Below, piece by piece: positions 42,956-50,512 of a stretch of DNA of 55,251 bases. The first letter of the stretch is position 1; each line of letters begins with the position of its first letter. Source of the stretch: Caenimonas sedimenti (GTDB lineage: Bacteria > Pseudomonadota > Gammaproteobacteria > Burkholderiales > Burkholderiaceae_C); the NCBI RefSeq assembly GCF_007833165.1, contig NZ_VOBQ01000027.1, forward strand, positions 1-55,251, written 5' to 3'. The notes beneath the pieces are model-generated. The model made no database searches. It was not told the DNA's origin and was given only the letters and a program-made list of their open reading frames with translations. A program made the position numbers and the translations under genes.

Positions 42956-43606
42956 GTGACGGCCTTGACGGTGCCCCAGCTGCAGTTCCTGCTGAACGGG
43001 CTGGCATGGACGGTCGTCCTGTCGTTGCTGGCATTCGCCGGCGGCGGGCTGCTGGGCTTCGCGGTGGCGATCTGCCGCGTCGATGGCCCCAAGGCCACGC
43101 AATACCTCGTCATGCTCTACATCAAGCTGGTGCAGGGCACGCCCTTGCTGGTGCTGCTGTCGCTGGCCTACTTCGGCCTGCCCGCCCTCGGCTTCAACAT
43201 CCAGCCGCTCACGGCCGCCGGCATCGGCCTGAGCATCTATGTGTCGGCCTACCTGGGGGAGATCTGGCGTGGCTGCCTCGAATCGGTGCCGCGCGCGCAG
43301 GCCGAGGCCGCGGAGTGCCTGGCACTCACCTGGCGGCAGCGGCTGGTCCACGTCATCCTGCCGCAGGCCGTGAAGATCGCCACCCCCCCGACGGTCGGGT
43401 TCATGGTCCAGATCGTCAAGAACACCTCGCTCGCCTCGGCCGTCGGCTTCGTCGAACTGGCGCGCGCCGGGCAGGTGATCAACAACTCGACTTTCCAGCC
43501 CTTCGTGATCTTCGTGCTGATCGCGGCGCTGTACTTCGCCATCTGCTACCCGCTGTCGGTGCTGAGCCGGCGGCTCGAACGGAGGCTGAATGTCGCCCAT
43601 CGTTAA
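42956..43606 (+). CDS. Polar-amino-acid-type ABC transporter permease, second subunit
   Basis: 216 aa from GTG 42956, with GGGG five bases before it; an earlier in-frame ATG lies within the preceding gene. Has YIKLVQGTPLLVLLSLAYFGLP and VPRAQAEAAECLALTWRQRLVHVILPQAVKIATPPTV. Five helices. Overlaps the ATPase start by 17 bases. Forms the membrane heterodimer with the first permease. Confidence 0.92.
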   Translation: MTALTVPQLQFLLNGLAWTVVLSLLAFAGGGLLGFAVAICRVDGPKATQYLVMLYIKLVQGTPLLVLLSLAYFGLPALGFNIQPLTAAGIGLSIYVSAYLGEIWRGCLESVPRAQAEAAECLALTWRQRLVHVILPQAVKIATPPTVGFMVQIVKNTSLASAVGFVELARAGQVINNSTFQPFVIFVLIAALYFAICYPLSVLSRRLERRLNVAHR

Positions 43607-44318
43607 GGTCGAATCGGTCTCCAAGAGCTTCGGCCCGACCCGCGTCCTCGAGGACGTGTCGTTCCAGGTGGAGCCGGGCTCGGTCGTCGCCGTCATCGGA
43701 CGCAGCGGCTCCGGCAAGAGCACCGCATTGCGCTGCATCGACCGGCTCGAGACGGTGGACCAGGGCCGCATCGAGGTCTGCGGACACGACATCACGGCGC
43801 CGGGGCTGAACCTGCAGCAGCTGCGGCGGGACGTCGGCATCGTGTTCCAGAGCTACAACCTGTTCCCGCACATGACCGTGGAACAGAACGTCATGCTGGC
43901 GCCGCGGCTCGTGCTGAAGCGCAATCGCGCGGAACTGCGCCACGGGGCCGACGCGGCCCTCGCGCAGGTCGGGTTGGCCGACAAGGCGGGTGCCTACCCG
44001 TCGCAGCTGTCGGGCGGCCAGCAGCAGCGCGTCGCCATCGCCCGTTCGCTGGCGATGTCGCCCAAGCTGATGCTGTTCGACGAGGTCACGTCCGCGCTCG
44101 ACCCGGAGCTGACGGGCGAAGTGCTGCGCGTGATGGAGAAACTGGCCGCCGACGGCATGACCATGATCCTGGTCACCCACGAGATGGCATTCGCCCGCAA
44201 GGTCGCCGATGAGGTCGTCTTCATGCACCGCGGCAAGGTGTGGGAGCACGGCCCCGCGGCGATGCTCGACGCCCCGGTGACCGAGGAATTGCACAACTTC
44301 GTCGGCAGCAGCCTCTGA
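43590..44318 (+). CDS. ABC transporter ATP-binding protein (GlnQ/HisP type)
   Basis: 242 aa. Walker A GRSGSGKST, Q-loop IVFQSYNLFPHMTV, signature LSGGQQQRV, Walker B LMLFDEVTSALDPEL, switch His in LVTHEM. The SALD D-loop and short length are typical of polar amino-acid importers. Overlaps the preceding permease gene by 17 bases, so it is translationally coupled. Confidence 0.95.
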   Translation: MSPIVKVESVSKSFGPTRVLEDVSFQVEPGSVVAVIGRSGSGKSTALRCIDRLETVDQGRIEVCGHDITAPGLNLQQLRRDVGIVFQSYNLFPHMTVEQNVMLAPRLVLKRNRAELRHGADAALAQVGLADKAGAYPSQLSGGQQQRVAIARSLAMSPKLMLFDEVTSALDPELTGEVLRVMEKLAADGMTMILVTHEMAFARKVADEVVFMHRGKVWEHGPAAMLDAPVTEELHNFVGSSL

Positions 44319-44360
44319 GGCCGATCACATCCGCTCCCCTCCAACGAAAGAGAGACCCCC

Positions 44361-45125
44361 ATGATCCAACGTTCCACGTTCCTCCGCGGCCTCTGTGCTG
44401 GCATCGCCATCCTGGCCGGCGCAGGCGCCGCCCAGGCTGACACGCTCGACGATATCCGGGCCGCGAAGAAGATCCGCATCGCCATCGACCTCGGTGCGCC
44501 CCCGTTCGGCACCACCGACGCGTCGATGAACCCGACGGGCTCCGACGTGGAGACCGCGCGCCTGCTGGCCCGGGACCTCGGCGTCGAACTGGAGATCGTG
44601 CAGACCACCGGCGCGAATCGCATCCCTTTCCTGCAGACCGGCAAGGCGGACGTCGTGATCTCGTCGCTCTCGGTCACCGCGGAGCGCGAGAAGGTCATCG
44701 ACTTCTCGCAGCCGTACGCGCAGATCCAGGCGGTGGTCGCCGGGCCGAAGACGCTGGCCATCAAGGGCTTTGGCGACCTCGCCGGCAAGCGCGTGGCGAC
44801 GGCGCGCGGGACCACCAATGACCGCCTCGCCACCGAAGGTGCGAAGGGCGCCCAGATCGTCCGCTTCGACGACGACAGCACGCTCGTCACCGCCATCGCC
44901 AGCGGGCAGGTGGACATCGTCGCCACCGCGCCGTCGCTCGTGAAGGTGATGGCGGAGAAGGCGCCCGCCCTCGGCCTGGAGACCAAGTTCGTGATGCAGG
45001 GTTTCCCGCTCGGCATCGGCATGCGCAAGGGCGAGCCCAAGCTGCAGGCCTGGATCAACCAGTGGGTCGCGAAGAATCTCGAGAACGGCCGGCTCACCGA
45101 GATCTACAGGCGCTTCCATGGCTGA
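44361..45125 (+). CDS. ABC transporter solute-binding protein (polar amino-acid family 3 type)
   Basis: 254 aa with a signal peptide (about residues 1-26, ending AAQA). The mature protein has IRAAKKIRIAIDLGAPPFGTTDASMNPTGSDVETARLLA, VDVVISSLSVTAEREKVIDFSQPY and QIVRFDDDSTLVTAIASGQVDIV, the standard bi-lobal receptor. An Asp or Arg pair for amino-acid carboxylate binding cannot be picked out with certainty. The cargo may be an acid linked to the dehydrogenases downstream. Confidence 0.93.
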   Translation: MIQRSTFLRGLCAGIAILAGAGAAQADTLDDIRAAKKIRIAIDLGAPPFGTTDASMNPTGSDVETARLLARDLGVELEIVQTTGANRIPFLQTGKADVVISSLSVTAEREKVIDFSQPYAQIQAVVAGPKTLAIKGFGDLAGKRVATARGTTNDRLATEGAKGAQIVRFDDDSTLVTAIASGQVDIVATAPSLVKVMAEKAPALGLETKFVMQGFPLGIGMRKGEPKLQAWINQWVAKNLENGRLTEIYRRFHG

Positions 45126-45152
45126 CCGCCATCCACCTGAAGAGGACCCGCC

Positions 45153-46163
45153 ATGCTGACAGTGATCTGCGAGACGCCCGGCCTCTTGCGCGCCCAGGAC
45201 CGCCCCAAGCCCACGCGGGCGGAGGACGAGGTCCTGCTGCGCGTCAAGCGCGTCGGGGTTTGCGGCACCGACCTGCACATTTTCACGGGCAACCAGCCCT
45301 ACCTCAGCTACCCGCGCGTGATGGGGCATGAGCTGTCCGGCATCGTCGAGGAGGTCCCGGCGGACAGCTCGCTCGCGCCAGGCGATATGGTGTATGTGAT
45401 GCCGTACCTGTCGTGCGGGCGATGCGTGGCGTGCCGCCAGGGCAAGACGAACTGCTGCGTCAACATCCAGGTGCTGGGCGTCCACCGCGACGGCGCATTC
45501 ACCGAATACCTTTGTGTCCCGCAGGGCTTCGTGCACAAGGTGGAGGGCGTCTCGCTGGACCAGGCCGCCATGGTGGAGTTCCTGGCGATCGGCGCGCACG
45601 CGGCCCGGCGCGCGGGGGTGCGCGCGGACCAGCGCGTGCTGGTGGTGGGCGCGGGACCCATCGGGATGGCGGCGATGATCTTCTGCGGGCTGCGCGGCGC
45701 GCGAGTGACGGCGCTCGACACCCGCCGCGACCGGCTCGACTTCTGCGCAGCCCATCTGCGAACGGCGGCCTGCGTGGAGGTCGGACACGACGACGAGCAG
45801 CGGCTGGCCGCACTGACCGATGGCGAATTCTTCGACATCGTGTTCGACGCGACCGGCAATCCGAAGGCGATGGAACGCGGCTTCAAGTTCGTTGCCCACG
45901 GGGGCACCTATGTCCTGATCTCGGTCGTCGGTGGAACCATCAGCTTTGCCGACCCGGAGTTCCACAAGCGGGAAACGACCTTGCTGGGAAGCCGCAACGC
46001 CACGACCGAAGACTTCGAGACCGTGCTGGCCGCCATGCGGGCCGGCCACATTCCCGACGCGGCGCTCAACACCCACCGGCTCCGGCTGGCCGAGGTGCCC
46101 GACGGCTTCAAGGACCTGCTGGATCCCGCACGCGGCGTGGTGAAGGCCATCGTGGAATGCTGA
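45153..46163 (+). CDS. Zinc-dependent alcohol dehydrogenase (sugar/threonine dehydrogenase-like)
   Basis: 336 aa medium-chain dehydrogenase. Catalytic zinc ligands Cys37 in GVCGTDLHI, His59-Glu60 in VMGHELSG; structural zinc cysteines 88, 91, 94 and 102 in SCGRCVACRQGKTNCC. NAD-binding VLVVGAGPIGMAAMIF. Ends in TTEDFETVLAAMRAGHIPDAALNTHRL. Close relatives oxidise L-galactonate, L-fuconate-like or threonine-type secondary alcohols. Clustered with the transporter and the mannitol-dehydrogenase-family gene. Confidence 0.92.
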   Translation: MLTVICETPGLLRAQDRPKPTRAEDEVLLRVKRVGVCGTDLHIFTGNQPYLSYPRVMGHELSGIVEEVPADSSLAPGDMVYVMPYLSCGRCVACRQGKTNCCVNIQVLGVHRDGAFTEYLCVPQGFVHKVEGVSLDQAAMVEFLAIGAHAARRAGVRADQRVLVVGAGPIGMAAMIFCGLRGARVTALDTRRDRLDFCAAHLRTAACVEVGHDDEQRLAALTDGEFFDIVFDATGNPKAMERGFKFVAHGGTYVLISVVGGTISFADPEFHKRETTLLGSRNATTEDFETVLAAMRAGHIPDAALNTHRLRLAEVPDGFKDLLDPARGVVKAIVEC

Positions 46164-46170
46164 GAGGCCG

Positions 46171-47307
46171 ATGAGCCCGCCCATCCTCCAGTTCGGCACC
46201 AGCCGGTTCCTGCAGGCGCATGTGGATCTGTTCGTCTCGCAGGCGCTGGCTCGCGGTGCGGTGGGCCAAGCGCTCGGCGGCATCGCGGTCGTTCAGACGA
46301 CCAGCAACCCGGAAAGCGCGGAGCGCGTGGCGGCGCTGGCAGCCGGCGGCGGCTACCCGGTGCGCATCCGCGGGCTGCGGAATGGGCAACGCGTCGAAGA
46401 GGACGTGACCTGCCGCGCCGTCGTGCGAGCCTGGCAGGCGGATGCCGCCTGGCACGCGTTGCGCGAGGCCATGGCGACCGATGTCCGCGTGATCGTTTCG
46501 AACACGGGCGACCGCGGCTACCAGCTGGTGGATGCGGACGGCCCGGCGTTGCTGCACGACGCGGCGAATGCGCCGCGCGGTTTCCCGGCCAAGCTCCTGG
46601 TGCTGCTGCACCATCGCTGGCGGGAGCTGCCCGCCGAAGACCTGTCGATCTTTCCCTGCGAGCTCATCGAGCGCAATGGCGACGTCCTGCGCGACCTCGT
46701 GCGCGGCCTGGCGGCCCGGTGGGAGCTGGAGCCGGATTTCATCGCCTGGCTGGGCGACCACTGCGTGTGGGCCAACTCCCTGGTCGACCGCATCGTGTCC
46801 CAGGCATTGCGTCCTGTGGGCGCCGTGGCCGAGCCCTACGCGCTGTGGGCCATCGAACGCCAGCCCGGTCTGCTGCTGCCTTGCGTGCACGAGGACATCC
46901 AGCTGACCGACGACCTCACCCGCCACGAGCGGCTGAAGCTGTTCCTGCTGAACGCGGGCCACACCTACCTGGCCGAGCGCTGGCTGGCCGGCCGGCGCGA
47001 GCCGGGCGAGACCGTGCTGGAGGCGATGAACGACCCTGCGGCGCGCGGTGAGCTGGAGTCCCTGTGGGCCCAGGAGGTGTTGCCGGTGTTCGATGCCCTC
47101 GGCCAGCGGGCGCAAGCCGAGAGCTACCTCGCGCAGGTGCGGGAGCGGCTGCTCAACCCGTTCCTGGATCACCGGCTCGCCGACATCGCCCAGAACCATG
47201 ACCAGAAGAAGCAGCGGCGACTGGCGCCGGTGGTGGCGCTGGCGGCCGAGCTGCGGTGCGGGATCGCCCAGCCGCGGATCCACGCCGCGCTGGCAAGTGA
47301 CTGGTAA
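46171..47307 (+). CDS. Mannitol dehydrogenase-family oxidoreductase (tagaturonate reductase-like)
   Basis: 378 aa. N-terminal Rossmann part PILQFGTSRFLQAHVDLFV; central SNTGDRGYQLV and LIERNGDVL; the catalytic Lys is in the K-x5-N-x2-H motif HERLKLFLLNAGHTY. Shorter than UxaB (about 480), it resembles the small mannitol-dehydrogenase branch. It probably reduces a keto-sugar acid such as tagaturonate or fructuronate using NADH. Seven bases after the zinc dehydrogenase gene; its stop overlaps the second operator. Confidence 0.85.
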   Translation: MSPPILQFGTSRFLQAHVDLFVSQALARGAVGQALGGIAVVQTTSNPESAERVAALAAGGGYPVRIRGLRNGQRVEEDVTCRAVVRAWQADAAWHALREAMATDVRVIVSNTGDRGYQLVDADGPALLHDAANAPRGFPAKLLVLLHHRWRELPAEDLSIFPCELIERNGDVLRDLVRGLAARWELEPDFIAWLGDHCVWANSLVDRIVSQALRPVGAVAEPYALWAIERQPGLLLPCVHEDIQLTDDLTRHERLKLFLLNAGHTYLAERWLAGRREPGETVLEAMNDPAARGELESLWAQEVLPVFDALGQRAQAESYLAQVRERLLNPFLDHRLADIAQNHDQKKQRRLAPVVALAAELRCGIAQPRIHAALASDW

Positions 47308-47343
47308 GACCAATATTGACTTTGATCGACAATTGGCCTTACC
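47303..47343 (+). promoter_or_regulatory. Second GntR operator, upstream of the lactonase-like lipoprotein gene
   Basis: GGTAAGACCAAT (47303-47314) and ATTGGCCTTACC (47332-47343) pair at 11 of 12 positions. The left arm is identical to that at 42199 and the right arm (AATTGGCCTTACC) differs in one base from the one at 42226. Arm-to-arm distance is 29 versus 28 bases. A -35-like TTGACT (47316-47321) and -10-like TACCAT (47340-47345) overlap it, so the lipoprotein gene has its own regulated promoter. Confidence 0.7.
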
Positions 47344-47393
47344 ATGATTCCGTGCTACCCGGACGACACCATCAATCTGACAAGGAGACACGA

Positions 47394-48419
47394 ATGAAGG
47401 AGACAGTGAGCAAGGGCCTGAGGTTCTGCGCCGCGGCGGCGGCGCTGCTGGGCATGGCATGGATCACCACGGCCTGCGGGGGCAGCGACAACAACGACGA
47501 CCCAGCGCTGCAGGCGGCCATCGAGGCGGCGGAACGCGCGGCGCCCGCTGGCAAGCGGCCGATCGTCGAGACCCACATCCACTTCTGGCAGACGTCGCGG
47601 CCCGGCGGTGTGCCGTGGCCCACGGCAGCGGAAGGACCGATCTTCCGCGACGTGCTGCCGCCGGAATACAGCGCGTTCGCCAAGTCGCAGGGGGTCGTGG
47701 CCGCCGGCATCGTGGAGGCGAGCGGCATCGTCGCCGACAACCAGTGGATCCTCGACCTGGTGAAGAACGATCCGTTCTACTCGTTCTTCGTCGGCAACCT
47801 GGAGATCGGCTCGCCGACCTTCACGGCCGACCTGGCGCGTTTCGCGGCCGACCCGCGCTTCGTGGGCATCCGCGGCTACCTCACCGGCCCGGCCGAAGGC
47901 ATCACGCTCACCACGGCGCAGCTCACCAACCTGCGCGACCTGGCGGACCGCGGCATGACCCTGGACCTGATCAGCCGGGGGACCAAGAACCCGAAGAGCC
48001 AGGTGCAGGCGCTGTGCACCGCGGTGCCGAACCTGCGCATCATCATCGACCACCTGGGCGGCGCCAGCGGGCAGGCCGTCAACGCCACCTGGGAAGCCGA
48101 CATCCGCCGCCTCGCCAGTGCCTGCCCGAACATGTACATGAAGTTCTCGTCGTTCTACGACATGTACGCGCCCGGTGACGTGGTCTTCGCATCGCCGACC
48201 GACCTCGCTTCCTACAAGCCGCACTTCGACGTGCTGATGTCCGCGTTCGGAGCGGACCGCCTGATCTGGGGCAGCAACTGGCCGGTGATCGAGCTGCACG
48301 GGACATTTGCGGCCCAGATCGCCATCGCCGAGGCTTATCTCGCCCCGATGGGCGCCGGCGTGCGCGACAAGGTGATGTTCAAGAACGCGCTCGCGTTCTA
48401 TCGCCGGGTCAAGAAGTAG
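47394..48419 (+). CDS. Amidohydrolase-2-family (L-fuconolactonase-like) lipoprotein
   Basis: 341 aa from ATG 47394 with AAGGAG upstream. The N-terminus has a signal ending in a lipobox-like WITTACGGS, Cys28, so it is probably anchored on the periplasmic side, unusual for this mostly cytosolic family. The TIM-barrel metal site starts with ETHIHFWQ (His61, His63), followed by RIIIDHLGG and LIWGSNWPVIE (Asp/Trp). Fuconolactonases hydrolyse sugar-acid lactones. A periplasmic lactonase could supply the open-chain acid to the transporter of the same regulon. Confidence 0.82.
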   Translation: MKETVSKGLRFCAAAAALLGMAWITTACGGSDNNDDPALQAAIEAAERAAPAGKRPIVETHIHFWQTSRPGGVPWPTAAEGPIFRDVLPPEYSAFAKSQGVVAAGIVEASGIVADNQWILDLVKNDPFYSFFVGNLEIGSPTFTADLARFAADPRFVGIRGYLTGPAEGITLTTAQLTNLRDLADRGMTLDLISRGTKNPKSQVQALCTAVPNLRIIIDHLGGASGQAVNATWEADIRRLASACPNMYMKFSSFYDMYAPGDVVFASPTDLASYKPHFDVLMSAFGADRLIWGSNWPVIELHGTFAAQIAIAEAYLAPMGAGVRDKVMFKNALAFYRRVKK

Positions 48420-48484
48420 CGCCGGTTTCTCGCGCGCAGCGGCGGTACCATCGGCGGCCCGCGGCCACCGGTGGACTGCCACTC

Positions 48485-48913
48485 ATGAGCGATTTCGAGA
48501 TCTACACGCCCACGCCGGAAGAGGTCCACTCCGGCGAATTGGGCCGCCGCATGCGGCAGTTCAACTACCGGTTCGTCGGCGAGTACGGCCAGGTGCAACC
48601 CGTCTGGGTCAGCGCGAAGGACGAAGGCGCTGGGCTGGTCGGCGGCTTGCGCGGATTCGTGTTCCTGTCGTGGCTGAACGTGGAACTGCTGTTCGTGGAC
48701 GAATCCGCGCGGCACCAGGGGGTCGGGCGCAGGCTGCTGGAAGCGGCGGAACAGAAGGCCCGCGACCTGGGGGCGCGCAACGCCACGCTGAACACCTTCG
48801 AATGGCAGGCCCGCGATTTCTACATCCGGCAGGGCTATGAAGAGTTCGGCCGCATCGACGACTACATCAGTGGCTTCTACTCCGCCTACATGAAGAAGGC
48901 GTTGGCGCCATAG
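48485..48913 (+). CDS. GNAT-family N-acetyltransferase
   Basis: 142 aa. Acetyl-CoA loop LLFVDESARHQGVGRRLLEAAEQKARDLGARNATLNTFEW and the C-terminal strand FYIRQGYEEFGRIDDY are canonical for GNAT enzymes of the small bacterial type. Acceptor unknown. Located 66 bases after the lipoprotein gene, in the same direction, but with no evident functional link. Confidence 0.92.
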   Translation: MSDFEIYTPTPEEVHSGELGRRMRQFNYRFVGEYGQVQPVWVSAKDEGAGLVGGLRGFVFLSWLNVELLFVDESARHQGVGRRLLEAAEQKARDLGARNATLNTFEWQARDFYIRQGYEEFGRIDDYISGFYSAYMKKALAP

Positions 48914-49037
48914 GCCCGCGCGGCCGCGCAGCTCAGCAGAGACATTCGGCGCTGGGCGCCGGGCACTTTGGCATTCAGTCTGACGCGGATGGCTCCCCGC
49001 TGGCCCCACCATCCTGGCAGACCCACTGTTCCCGAAA

Positions 49038-49874
49038 ATGACCCAGGCCCCGTTGCGCGACACCATCCTGCGGATCGGCGAAGACGCCAACGCGTCCGCG
49101 ATCGCGGTCGCGACCTACGACTTCATGCATCACACCGCCTGGTCGCTCAACCCGGAGCGCTGGTTCCATGCGGCCAGCACCATCAAGGTGCCGGTGCTCG
49201 TGGCGGTGTATGACGCAATCGAGCAAGGCCGGTTCGAGCCGCACTCGCGCGTGCACGTGCGCAACCGTTTCCTGAGCGTCGTCGACGGACGCCCCTTTCG
49301 CGTGGCGGACGAGCGCGACGCCAACGCGGAAGTGCACGCCGCCATCGGCCGCATGCTGACGGTGCATGAGCTGGCCGAACACATGATCGTGACCAGCAGC
49401 AACCTCGCCACGAACCTGCTGCTCGATCTCGTCGGGATCGAGGCCGCTCGGGCCTCGCTCGCCCGCCTGCGGCTGGGGGGCATCGACCTGCTGCGTGGTG
49501 TGGAGGACGAGCTGGCGTGGGAGGCGGGCCTCAACAACCGGGTCACGGCGGCTGGCCTGTGCGCCGCGCTGCGCATGATCGACGAGGGCCAGGCCATCTC
49601 GAAGGACGCCTGCAAGGCGATGCTCGACATCCTGCACCAGCAGCGCTTCCGCACCGGCATCCCGGCCGGGTTGCCGGAGGATGCGCGCGTCGCGCACAAG
49701 ACCGGCGAGATCTCGACCGTGGCCCACGACGCTGGCATCGTGTACCTCGACGGCCGTGATGCTTACGTCGTCGTCATCCTCACCGAGTGGGCGCCGGAAG
49801 TGAATGGCCGGCAGGAAACGATCGCGCGCATTTCGCGCGCCGTGTACGAGTCCATGACGGAGGGCGTTGCGTGA
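49038..49874 (+). CDS. Class A beta-lactamase-fold serine hydrolase
   Basis: 278 aa without a signal peptide. All class A motifs are present: Ser47-x-x-Lys50 (ASTIKVP), Ser120-Ser121-Asn122 for the SDN loop, Glu162-x-x-Leu-Asn166 (EAGLN omega loop), and Lys221-Thr-Gly (HKTGE). The complete active site predicts a beta-lactam or D-amino-acid-amide hydrolase, but the lack of an export signal suggests it acts in the cytoplasm. First gene of a three-gene operon with a peptidase-like and an amidoligase-like protein. Confidence 0.85.
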   Translation: MTQAPLRDTILRIGEDANASAIAVATYDFMHHTAWSLNPERWFHAASTIKVPVLVAVYDAIEQGRFEPHSRVHVRNRFLSVVDGRPFRVADERDANAEVHAAIGRMLTVHELAEHMIVTSSNLATNLLLDLVGIEAARASLARLRLGGIDLLRGVEDELAWEAGLNNRVTAAGLCAALRMIDEGQAISKDACKAMLDILHQQRFRTGIPAGLPEDARVAHKTGEISTVAHDAGIVYLDGRDAYVVVILTEWAPEVNGRQETIARISRAVYESMTEGVA

Positions 49875-49932
49875 GCCGCCGGGCCGCCCCAAGGCTCATA
49901 GCCCCGCAGCGCGTAGCGCGGAGGGTAGACCA

Positions 49933-50511
49933 ATGAGCGCGCTGCCGTTGCCTCTTGTCCTCGGCGCCGACCTGCCGGCCGATTTGCGCCGCATCCTCCG
50001 TCCTGGCGAGGCGCTGCACGACCGTTCGGACATTGCGCGTGTCCTTCCATCGTCGTTCCTGCGGGTGGAGTCCTGGGCCCAGGCCATGGAAACGCCACTC
50101 ACGCCGCACTTCAAGGTGTGGGAACTGATCGGCGTCGATGTGCGAGAGGCACCCGAAGCGCGCAGGTTTCCGCGCCACGTCCCGTGTGCGCTGGTCCTGC
50201 TGGCGGCCGCCCTCGAGTTGTTCCGCCTGGAGACGGGGACTTACGTGCATGTCGCCGCGAACGGTGGCTACCGCTCCCCGGGGCACGCCCTGAGCCGGCA
50301 TGCGTCGCGGCACTGCTGGGGCACCGCGGCCAACATCTACCGCGTGGGCGACACGTTGCTCGACGGCCGCGAACAGATCGAGCAATACGCGGCCATCGCG
50401 CGGCGCGTCATTCCCGGCGTGTGGATCCGTCCCTTCGGCCAGGGGGATGGCGAGGCCGACGACCATCTGCACCTGGACATCGGCTACACGGTGTTCGACC
50501 CGGTGGGCTGA
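49933..50511 (+). CDS. M15-like (D-alanyl-D-alanine peptidase-fold) protein with a substituted zinc ligand
   Basis: 192 aa from ATG 49933; 22 upstream in-frame residues appear non-coding. Residues 105-135 (HVAANGGYRSPGHAL, SRHASRHCWGTAANIY) match the SxHxxGxAxD zinc motif of M15 peptidases (VanX/VanY/EnvC-like) with His127 but Asn134 in place of the Asp ligand. The C-terminal DDHLHLDIGY (His178/His180) completes the site. Activity may be altered or lost. No signal peptide. It ends one base before the next gene. Confidence 0.7.
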   Translation: MSALPLPLVLGADLPADLRRILRPGEALHDRSDIARVLPSSFLRVESWAQAMETPLTPHFKVWELIGVDVREAPEARRFPRHVPCALVLLAAALELFRLETGTYVHVAANGGYRSPGHALSRHASRHCWGTAANIYRVGDTLLDGREQIEQYAAIARRVIPGVWIRPFGQGDGEADDHLHLDIGYTVFDPVG

Positions 50512-50512
50512 C

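Noticed and set aside
41452..43113. Reading the GntR regulator as a 553-residue protein
   Set aside because: The upstream extension crosses the divergent promoter, the operator and the start of the transporter operon; the ATG at 42144 gives a normal 230-residue FadR-type regulator.
44325..46283. A 652-codon minus-strand open frame across the receptor, dehydrogenase and mannitol-dehydrogenase genes
   Set aside because: All three plus-strand genes have clear family motifs; the antisense product has none.
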